A stretch of DNA of 9,757 bases from JBOFFC01 sp051648405 (GTDB lineage: Bacteria; Planctomycetota; Planctomycetia; Pirellulales; Lacipirellulaceae). The position numbers and the translations under genes were made by a program. A model generated the notes under the pieces. That model did not search any database. It was not told where the DNA came from and saw only the letters and a program-made list of their open reading frames with translations. Of the stretch, positions 1 to 5,166 are shown piece by piece (within the stretch, counting starts at the first letter, position 1; every line of letters starts with the position of its first letter). The DNA is taken from positions 1 through 9,757 of the forward strand of contig JBOFFC010000075.1 in NCBI GenBank assembly GCA_051648405.1, in the 5' to 3' direction.

Positions 1-1019
1 TCGATCGCGACGACCGCCCCCATCGTGTTGCCGATCGGGTTCTCTTCGCTGTGGGCCGCGTAGACGCGACCCGTCGAGTCGACGACCGGTGACACGTTGA
101 CACCCATCCGCGCGACGACGCACTTCCAGAGCGGCTTGCCGGTCCCCGCTTGCAGGGCCCAAATGCCTCCGTCCCCCGAGCCGAACACCAGCGCGGGCTG
201 GCCCGCTAGCTTGGCGATCGTCGGGGTGCTGTACGTCGTGTCGTAAGGCGCAAGCGACGTGCCGTTCAGCCAGCGGAGCTCGCCGGTCCCCTTGTCGAAG
301 CCCATGAACCGGTGGGCCGGCTTCGCCAGCAGGCCCCACTTCGGCTCGTCGCCCCAGCCGACGACGACGGCGCTCACGATCACCGAGTCACCGTACACGA
401 GCGGGAAGTTAGTTCGCCCCCCGTAGGTCGAGATCAGCCCGAGCTCCTCGTGCAGGCTCCGCGACCAGATCACCTTGCCGTCGGCGCCGTCGAGGCAGCA
501 GAGGTAACCGCAGACCCCTTGGGCGTAGACGCGCCCCGTTCCAGGGTCGGCCGCGACGCTCGACCATCCGACACGCGTGTCGGGGACGTCGGAGAGGTAG
601 ACGTTGAAGCGGTGCTCCCACAGGACCTTGCCGGTCGCGGCGTCGGCACAGACGACCTTCTCTCCCTCGGTCTCGGTCGCCGGCTGGTCGCGGACGATCG
701 TGTAGAGCTTGTTGCCGAGCACGACCGGAGTCGAACGGCCCCCGAGCGCTCCGCTGCGCCACACGAGGTTGCTGCCCTCCCCCCCCTTGGGGTTCCACTT
801 GTCGATTAGGCCGCGCTCGTCGGAGACGCCGTTGTACGAAGGGCCGCGCCACGTCGGCCAATCCGCCGCGCGACCGTTGGGCGCAATGCCCAGGACGACA
901 ACCGCCAAGAGTGACCCCAGCGACAACCCGCGGCCACTGCGTGCGGGGACCACCTTGAGGGTGGGCGCCGACACTGCGGGCGCGCCACCACCGCGGCGCC
1001 CCGCGAACAAACGTTGCAT
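1..1019 (-). CDS. Secreted PQQ-like (BamB-type) beta-propeller protein, C-terminus cut by window edge
   Basis: An open frame runs on the minus strand from ATG (1019-1017) off the left edge, giving 339 N-terminal residues without a stop. Residues about 28-51 look like a signal peptide (RSGRG, a Leu/Val-rich core, then GRA-ADW). The mature protein opens with WPTWRGPSYNG (54-64), the entry motif common in planctomycete PQQ-like propellers. At least four blade signatures of the type xxxDxxTGKxxW follow, ending near W134, W185, W250 and W298, with a fifth blade starting at 318-323 (RVYAAH). Such proteins are periplasmic or surface beta-propellers; many bind no PQQ and act as scaffolds like BamB, or have unknown roles. 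The first 27 residues are Arg/Gly/Pro-rich and unusual before a signal peptide, so a later start such as GTG at 953 is possible. Only a weak AGG lies upstream of the ATG. The fold is clear; substrate and partners are not. Confidence 0.88.
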   Translation of the reverse strand, partial: MQRLFAGRRGGGAPAVSAPTLKVVPARSGRGLSLGSLLAVVVLGIAPNGRAADWPTWRGPSYNGVSDERGLIDKWNPKGGEGSNLVWRSGALGGRSTPVVLGNKLYTIVRDQPATETEGEKVVCADAATGKVLWEHRFNVYLSDVPDTRVGWSSVAADPGTGRVYAQGVCGYLCCLDGADGKVIWSRSLHEELGLISTYGGRTNFPLVYGDSVIVSAVVVGWGDEPKWGLLAKPAHRFMGFDKGTGELRWLNGTSLAPYDTTYSTPTIAKLAGQPALVFGSGDGGIWALQAGTGKPLWKCVVARMGVNVSPVVDSTGRVYAAHSEENPIGNTMGAVVAI

Positions 1020-1285
1020 GGAGGGACCTAGCGTTGAGAGCAGCCTTTTTCGGCGACGCCGATGCGGACAACCTGCGCTCGTGGCGAACCGCCTCTTCCC
1101 TGGTCCAATTCCCCGCGAGCGAAGGCTTAAGGATATCAGACCCTACGCAACCGGGCCATTCGGCGCCGGCACGGGGGGTGTCGCCACGACAGGACCGCTA
1201 CAACCGGCCCCCCTTCGTTGGTGGGAAAAGTCTACGCAGAAATCGTCCTAAGACATTTGCTGGGAATCGGTTGCGACTCTCAAGG

Positions 1286-1299
1286 GACCCTCGAGGGTC
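1286..1299. promoter_or_regulatory. Perfect 14-bp palindrome GACCCTCGAGGGTC
   Basis: The 14 bases are a perfect palindrome with no spacer. A further short pair, GCGAC at 1273-1277 and GTCGC at 1297-1301, could form an alternative hairpin. It lies about 265 bases before the propeller start (minus) and 360 before the cysteine-rich gene (plus). It could be a dimeric regulator site or part of a hairpin; no known operator was recognised. Confidence 0.3.
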
Positions 1300-1452
1300 G
1301 CCGATACCTTTGCTGCTGTCCTCGACCTCCCGTGGTCCAGGACGGCGCCGCGACGACTCGCCGGCCCAACCGTTTTCGAGCCAAGGAGTGGCTCGACCGG
1401 GGTCGTCGCTCCCCCCAGCTGGATGTCAGACCCTCAGCCGGCCGGCACTCGG

Positions 1453-1496
1453 CCCCGACGGACTCCCGGCACTTAAAAGTGCCTGTCCCGTCGGCC
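1453..1496. repeat. REP-like imperfect stem-loop
   Basis: The outer arms CCGACGG (1455-1461) and CCGTCGG (1488-1494) are exact complements. Inside them, GGCACT (1468-1473) pairs with AGTGCC (1478-1483) around a TAAA loop, with an asymmetric internal bulge between the two stems. On the minus strand it reads GGGACAGGCACTTTTAAG, similar in style to REP palindromes that carry GGGACAGGCACTTTT-type ends. There is no T-run, so it is a poor terminator, and its position far from either gene fits a dispersed extragenic palindrome. The REP assignment is inference, since only one copy is visible. Confidence 0.4.
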
Positions 1497-1573
1497 GACC
1501 GCGCCCCCGCGTGCGTCGCCCCCAAGCCGGGCGAACGCCACGCGAGGGACGCTCCTACGCGATCGTCGTGGAG

Positions 1574-1591
1574 CGGCATCGCGCGATGCCG
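1574..1591. promoter_or_regulatory. Perfect 18-bp palindrome upstream of the cysteine-rich gene
   Basis: CGGCATCGC followed directly by GCGATGCCG is a perfect 18-bp palindrome with no spacer. It ends 70 bases before the ATG at 1662, where an operator or a 5'-UTR hairpin could control that gene. With no loop bases it is more plausible as a protein-binding site than as an RNA hairpin. No regulator is encoded nearby and no matching operator is known to me. Confidence 0.4.
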
Positions 1592-1646
1592 GAAGTCAGC
1601 CGGGCGAACGAGTCACGCCGGTTTGAGACTGACCCCAGCCGCAGCT

Positions 1647-1653
1647 AGGAGAG
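1647..1653 (+). promoter_or_regulatory. Ribosome binding site fixing the start of the cysteine-rich gene
   Basis: AGGAGAG lies 8 bases before the ATG at 1662. It decides between this start and the in-frame upstream codon at 1218, which would add 148 residues of Arg/Pro-rich sequence ahead of the signal peptide. Confidence 0.75.
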
Positions 1654-1661
1654 AGTTACCC

Positions 1662-2678
1662 ATGACGAAGAAGATGCTGGGAGCGCTGCTGCTGAGCGTG
1701 TCCTTGGCGAGCAACGGCTTTGCCGGCTTGCTGGACAAGCTCGGTTGCGGATGCGCTCCGTCGTGCTGTGAGGCGAGCTGTTGTGCCTCAGACCCGGGCT
1801 GTGGTTGCGAAGACCCCAGCTGCTGCGCCGCCGACCCGAGCTGCTGCGCGTCGGACGATTGCTGCGCCGATGACTGCTGCTCGTCGTGCTGCAAGAAGCC
1901 CTGCTTGCTCGAGCGCCTGTTCGGCAAGTGCGGCTGCGACTGCTGCGACGCGTGCTGCGAACCGAGCTGCTGTGCGGACCCCAGCTGCTGCGCCGCTGAC
2001 CCGAGCTGCTGCGCGTCGGACGATTGCTGCGCCGACGACTGCTGCTCGCCTTGCTGCAAGCGTCCTTGCCTACTGGGCAAGCTCTTCAACCGCGGTTGCG
2101 GTTGCTGCGAAGCCAGCTGCGGCTGCGAGCCCAGCTGCTGCGCTGTCGACCCGAGCTGCTGTGCGTCGGACGATTGCTGCGCCGACGACTGTGGCGCCGC
2201 CTGCTGCAAGCGTCCTTGCCTGCTCGGCAAGCTCTTCAACCGCGGTTGCGGTTGCTGCGAAGCCAGCTGCGGCTGCGAGCCCAGCTGCTGCGCTGCCGAC
2301 CCGAGCTGCTGTGCCGCTGACCCGAGCTGCTGTGCGTCGGACGATTGCTGCGCCGACGACTGCTGCTCGCCCTGCTGCAAGCGTCCTTGCTTGCTCGACC
2401 GCCTCTTCGGCCGCTGCGGCGGTTGCGGTTGCGGATCGTGCTGCGAGCCGAGCTGCTGTGCTGATCCCAGCTGCTGTGCCGGCGAGCCGGCCTGCGGTTG
2501 CGAAGCTTCCGGCTGCTGCGGTGGCGACGTGAGCGCCCCCGCCGCCGCCCCGGCTGCCTCGCCGGCCCCGGTGGAAGTCTCGGAAGAGGCTGCCCCGATG
2601 CCCCCGGCGCCGGCCGCTGACCCGAACGCCGCCATCGGCCGCTCTCGGGACGTCGTCCGCACCAGCTTCTCGCGCTGA
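1662..2678 (+). CDS. Secreted cysteine-rich tandem-repeat protein (338 aa), candidate envelope structural or metal-binding protein
   Basis: The start is set by AGGAGAG 8 bases upstream. Residues 1-21 form a clear signal peptide (MTKK, Leu/Val-rich core, SNGFA). From C29 to C286 I count about 84 cysteines in some 258 residues, mostly CC pairs in PSCCA, DDCCADDC and CCKRPC blocks. Four modules are visible, each with SCCASDDCCADDC (starting at 60, 115, 165 and 222) followed by a short amphipathic CLLxxLFxxCGC linker; the mature N-terminus (GLLDKLGCGC) looks like a partial linker. Residues 287-338 are a cysteine-free Ala/Pro-rich, acidic then basic tail ending VVRTSFSR. I recognise no named family. 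Planctomycete walls are known to be rich in disulphide-linked protein, so a cross-linked envelope protein is one reading; metal binding, metallothionein-like, is another. Export favours disulphides. The gene stands alone, with a terminator 107 bases after its stop. Confidence 0.85.
   Translation: MTKKMLGALLLSVSLASNGFAGLLDKLGCGCAPSCCEASCCASDPGCGCEDPSCCAADPSCCASDDCCADDCCSSCCKKPCLLERLFGKCGCDCCDACCEPSCCADPSCCAADPSCCASDDCCADDCCSPCCKRPCLLGKLFNRGCGCCEASCGCEPSCCAVDPSCCASDDCCADDCGAACCKRPCLLGKLFNRGCGCCEASCGCEPSCCAADPSCCAADPSCCASDDCCADDCCSPCCKRPCLLDRLFGRCGGCGCGSCCEPSCCADPSCCAGEPACGCEASGCCGGDVSAPAAAPAASPAPVEVSEEAAPMPPAPAADPNAAIGRSRDVVRTSFSR
1995..2310 (+). repeat. 150-bp in-frame tandem duplication within the cysteine-rich gene
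   Basis: The block starting at 1995 recurs 150 bases (50 codons) later at 2145. The stretch 2061-2160 matches 2211-2310 with only about three base differences, while the CCSP/CGAA part (about 2041-2051 versus 2191-2201) has diverged. The shared core TCGGACGATTGCTGC occurs four times in the gene (1851, 2016, 2166, 2337), spaced 165, 150 and 171 bases, all multiples of three. This shows module gain by in-frame duplication or unequal recombination. Confidence 0.85.
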
Positions 2679-2784
2679 GATTGAGAAGCCGACGCGGCGA
2701 CAGGATCGCTGAAGCGAAGAGACCTTGAGACCGACCGCGTCGCCAGCCACCTGGGCCCGACGCGGACAACCCCGCGACCCTAAG

Positions 2785-2819
2785 CCGCCCCGCCCCGGAG
2801 TTCCTCCGAGGCGGGGCGG
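2785..2819 (+). terminator. Rho-independent terminator after the cysteine-rich gene
   Basis: The arms 2785-2800 and 2804-2819 pair over 16 positions with one C-A mismatch around a TTC loop. The base of the stem is ten GC-only pairs, and the T-rich stretch TCTTTCTG follows. It sits 107 bases after the stop at 2678 and 33 bases from the end of the convergent SpoA gene. In the opposite direction no T-run follows, so it should terminate the plus-strand gene best. Confidence 0.85.
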
Positions 2820-2851
2820 TCTTTCTGTTGGGAGAGCCAGCACGCGCGAGC

Positions 2852-3745
2852 CTATCGCGCCGAGAGCAGCGGCCGGAACTGCTCGTCCGGCAGGATCATC
2901 TGGCGGACCCGCACGCCGAACTTCTCGCCGACCTTGACCGCCTCGGCCAGCGCGATCCGGCGGTCGCCGACGCACAGCTCGAGGTCGTCGTCGCACGACT
3001 TGTCGAAGGTGATGATCGAGCCGGGCCCGAGCTCGATGATCTCGCCGATGGAGGCCTTCTTAGCCGCTAGCCGGGCCGAAACGGCGACCATCACCCGCAA
3101 GACGTTGCGTGTGTTGGGGGGGAGCTGCTGGTAGTCGCGCGGCAACTGCTCCTTGCGGATCACGTGCGCGACGGGCACGTCGGGTTTGGCGATCTCCTCG
3201 CGTGGCGCCGCAACCGCCGCCGCGTCGAGCGACTCCGGCTCGACGAACAGCTCGTCGGGGCTTGGAACGGGCCAGACAAGGCGCAGCTCGGCGAGCTCTT
3301 CGCCCCGTGCGACCTCGACGGCGACCATCGTCGCCCCTTCGCCCACCCCGGCCCGCGCGAGCGCCTTGCCGAGGTCCCCCTGCCAGCGCGCCTCCGACGC
3401 GTCGGCAAGCAGCGTCTCGGGGACGAGCAGCATGCTGAGCTCTTGCGCGAGCGCGCCGAGCTTGCTCTCGCCGGTCGCGTCGGGGCTGGCGCACCAGGCG
3501 GGGACGAGCCCGCTCGAGGCCGGCAGGACGGCCGCCATCGACTCGTCGCCGAAGCGGAACAGCATCACCAGGCCGGGCCCGCTAACGCCCGCCTCGGCCC
3601 CCGCGCCGACCAGCGTCGTCGAGCGCCCCGGGCGCAGCACGAACTCGCCGTCGAAGGCGCGGCCCAGCGCGCCGGCCGCCTCTTCGGCGCCGGCGATGCA
3701 CGCGGCGACCACCGCCGCCGCCAGTTGGTCCGTTAGCTCCGCCAC
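2852..3745 (-). CDS. SpoA-domain flagellar motor switch-like protein (FliM/FliN family) with N-terminal extension
   Basis: The product is 297 residues starting at GTG (3745-3743), chosen because GGAGGG lies 7 bases upstream; the frame is open for 40 more codons but these look non-coding. Residues about 212-285 form a C-terminal SpoA (FliM/FliN C) domain: VGELL-type ASIGEIIELGPGSII, an acidic turn (CDDDLELCVGDRRIA), then the closing KFGVRVRQM. In known members this domain builds the cytoplasmic C-ring that binds CheY and switches rotor direction, or the sorting platform of type III secretion. FliN itself is about 140 residues; here about 160 extra N-terminal residues, Ala-rich with alternating helix and strand character, precede a Pro/Glu linker (160-200). 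This recalls FliY or other multi-domain members, but I see no clear CheC phosphatase motif. No flagellar genes are adjacent. Family is secure, the exact role is not. Confidence 0.85.
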   Translation of the reverse strand: MAELTDQLAAAVVAACIAGAEEAAGALGRAFDGEFVLRPGRSTTLVGAGAEAGVSGPGLVMLFRFGDESMAAVLPASSGLVPAWCASPDATGESKLGALAQELSMLLVPETLLADASEARWQGDLGKALARAGVGEGATMVAVEVARGEELAELRLVWPVPSPDELFVEPESLDAAAVAAPREEIAKPDVPVAHVIRKEQLPRDYQQLPPNTRNVLRVMVAVSARLAAKKASIGEIIELGPGSIITFDKSCDDDLELCVGDRRIALAEAVKVGEKFGVRVRQMILPDEQFRPLLSAR

Positions 3746-3752
3746 GCCGGCG

Positions 3753-3758
3753 CCCTCC
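3753..3758 (-). promoter_or_regulatory. Ribosome binding site for the SpoA-domain gene
   Basis: On the minus strand GGAGGG precedes the GTG at 3745 by 7 bases. It is the strongest Shine-Dalgarno in the window and fixes the start at 3745 rather than at the codon at 3865. Confidence 0.75.
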
Positions 3759-3882
3759 GAATCCCGATTGCAACCCCACGAGGCGACGCGTTCGCGCGGC
3801 GGCCCGAGGTCGGTATCGGCCGGCGACCCCCGCCAACTTTGCCTAACCGGCGCCGTCGGATGCAAGCGGCACGGCGAATCGA

Positions 3883-3903
3883 CGAACGGCCCTGCGCCGT
3901 TCG
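3883..3903. promoter_or_regulatory. 21-bp hyphenated palindrome overlapping the nadA promoter (candidate operator)
   Basis: CGAACGGC and GCCGTTCG are perfect 8-bp arms around a 5-base spacer. The right arm ends 2 bases before TATAAT, so the site covers the place where a -35 box would lie. That position suits a repressor, or an activator compensating for the missing -35. NAD-biosynthesis genes in other bacteria are controlled by dedicated repressors (NadR, NiaR, NrtR, NadQ), but the half-site does not match one I know. Confidence 0.45.
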
Positions 3904-3905
3904 CC

Positions 3906-3911
3906 TATAAT
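3906..3911 (+). promoter_or_regulatory. Perfect -10 box of the likely nadA promoter
   Basis: TATAAT matches the sigma-70 consensus exactly in a GC-rich region and lies 70 bases before the nadA start. At 17-bp spacing the -35 position reads CGAACG, which is not consensus and falls inside the palindrome. There is no extended TGn. The predicted transcript would have a leader of about 60 bases. Confidence 0.55.
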
Positions 3912-3981
3912 GCCGCGCCGCACGCCCGTCGTCGTGGCGTGGCCCCAGCAATCGCTCCACCGCTAGCAGCCGACGAACAGC

Positions 3982-5166
3982 ATGCGCGCCGCCGTCGCCC
4001 CGTCGCTCCCCACCCCCCCGCTCGGCGGCGTCAAGCCGTACAAGTCGCTCGGCAACGACGAGCTCCGCGCCCGGATCGAGGCGGTCCGCGCGGCGATGGG
4101 CCCGCGGCTGTTGATCCTCGGTCACCACTACCAGCAGGACGAGGTGATCGAGCTCGCCGACCTGAGTGGCGACAGCTACCAGCTCAGCCAGATGGCCGCC
4201 GACAGCAGCGACTGCCGCGCGATCGCCTTCTGCGGTGTCCACTTCATGGCCGAGACGGCCGACATCCTCGCCAACCGCCCCGACAAGCTGGTCGAGCGCA
4301 GTGGCGAGCGCGTGCGCGTGATGCTCCCCGACATGGCCGCCGGATGCTCGATGGCCGACATGGCCGGCATCGATCAGATCGAAGACGCCTGGGACCAACT
4401 CTCGCAGGTGATCGACACCCAGCGCCTGATCCCCGTGACTTACATCAACTCGGCGGCGAGCCTCAAGGCGTTCGTCGGGCGCCACGGGGGCCTCGTCTGC
4501 ACCAGCAGCAACGCCCGCGCGGCGATCGAGTGGGCCTTCCACAAGTCGAACGACGGCCGCGGCGCCGACCGCGTGATGTTCTTCCCCGACCAGCACCTGG
4601 GGCGCAACACGGCGCGGCAGATGACGCTCGGGGGCCGGCGCCTCGACAACGACGTGATGCCCCTTTGGAACCCGCACGGGGGGGACCTCGGCGGCAACAC
4701 CGAAGCGGCGATCCGCGCGAGCAAGGTGATCCTGTGGCGCGGCCACTGCAGCGTGCACCAGGTGTTCAAGCCCGAGCACGTCGTCATGTTTCGTGAACGC
4801 CACCCGGGGATCCGCATCCTGGTGCACCCCGAATGCCCGCAGGACGTCTTCGACCTGGCCGACCAGTCGGGGAGCACCGGGGCGATCATCAAGGCGGTGA
4901 AGAGCGCGCCGCCGGGGACCAAGTGGGCGATCGGCACCGAGCTGCACCTGGTGAACCGCCTCAAGCAGGAACACCCCGAGCAGGAGGTTCACTTCCTGTC
5001 GCCGGTGATGTGCATGTGCGCGACGATGTACCGCATCGACCTAGCGCACCTCTGCTGGACGCTCGAGAACCTCTACGCGGGGACGCCGATCAACACGATC
5101 GAGGTCGATGCCGAGACGGCTCGCTGGAGCCTCGTGGCCCTCGAGCGGATGCTCGAGGTGCGCTAG
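3982..5166 (+). CDS. nadA: Quinolinate synthase NadA
   Basis: The 394-residue product condenses iminoaspartate (from L-aspartate oxidase or dehydrogenase) with dihydroxyacetone phosphate to give quinolinate, the first cyclic intermediate of de novo NAD synthesis in the cytoplasm. Visible family motifs are GHHYQ (47-51), FCGVHFMAETA (83-93), YINSAA (154-159), TSSNA (174-178), FFPDQHLGRNTA (200-211), GHCSVH (254-259) and HPEC (282-285). The [4Fe-4S] cluster of NadA is held by three cysteines. C84 and C256 fit the first and the second or third ligand positions, and C344 or C346 in VMCMCATMYR supplies the C-terminal one; C173 (VCTSSNA) is another conserved candidate, so the exact trio needs alignment. 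The catalytic core begins near residue 18; the first 17 residues are Ala/Pro-rich. The start ATG lacks a good Shine-Dalgarno. No nadB or nadC is adjacent. The last four bases overlap the convergent gene. Confidence 0.97.
   Translation: MRAAVAPSLPTPPLGGVKPYKSLGNDELRARIEAVRAAMGPRLLILGHHYQQDEVIELADLSGDSYQLSQMAADSSDCRAIAFCGVHFMAETADILANRPDKLVERSGERVRVMLPDMAAGCSMADMAGIDQIEDAWDQLSQVIDTQRLIPVTYINSAASLKAFVGRHGGLVCTSSNARAAIEWAFHKSNDGRGADRVMFFPDQHLGRNTARQMTLGGRRLDNDVMPLWNPHGGDLGGNTEAAIRASKVILWRGHCSVHQVFKPEHVVMFRERHPGIRILVHPECPQDVFDLADQSGSTGAIIKAVKSAPPGTKWAIGTELHLVNRLKQEHPEQEVHFLSPVMCMCATMYRIDLAHLCWTLENLYAGTPINTIEVDAETARWSLVALERMLEVR

Larger units (their letters stand above)
1020..1661. other. Gene-free divergent intergenic region rich in dyad symmetry
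   Basis: About 640 bases lie between the divergent propeller gene and the cysteine-rich gene. Open frames cross it on both strands, but their translations are Arg/Pro/Ser-rich, lack any recognisable domain and have no ribosome binding site, so I call no gene. It holds three separate symmetric elements (1286-1299, 1453-1496, 1574-1591), annotated individually. It must also contain promoters for both flanking genes. I find no convincing sigma-70 pair. A GGGAAA (1223-1228) followed 15 bases later by CGTC (1244-1247) faintly resembles an ECF-sigma promoter but is too weak to call. Confidence 0.6.

Noticed and set aside
409..1071. Minus-strand open frame of 220 codons over the propeller gene
   Set aside because: It is an out-of-frame shadow; the true frame from 1019 shows the signal peptide and four propeller blade motifs.
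1223..1247. GGGAAA-N15-CGTC as an ECF-sigma promoter
   Set aside because: It is a short, partial match with off-consensus spacing, and no ECF sigma gene lies nearby.
1034..1648. Open frame of 204 codons in the intergenic region, and the 148-codon upstream extension of the cysteine-rich frame from 1218
   Set aside because: Both are Arg/Pro/Ser-rich without a domain. Their overlap in different frames is typical of GC-rich non-coding DNA, and a strong RBS with a signal peptide marks 1662.
1851..2360. Regularly spaced TCGGACGATTGCTGC repeats considered as a CRISPR-like array
   Set aside because: Spacing is a codon multiple, the intervening sequences are themselves homologous, and all lie in one coding frame; these are protein repeats.
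1613..2662. Long antisense open frame with QQLGS repeats opposite the cysteine-rich gene
   Set aside because: It mirrors the TGC-rich repeats of the plus-strand gene, has no ribosome binding site or signal peptide, and the plus frame has both plus a terminator.
3153..4796. 547-codon plus-strand open frame across the SpoA gene and nadA
   Set aside because: It spans two well-supported genes in a different frame, and its composition is Arg/Pro/Ala shadow sequence.
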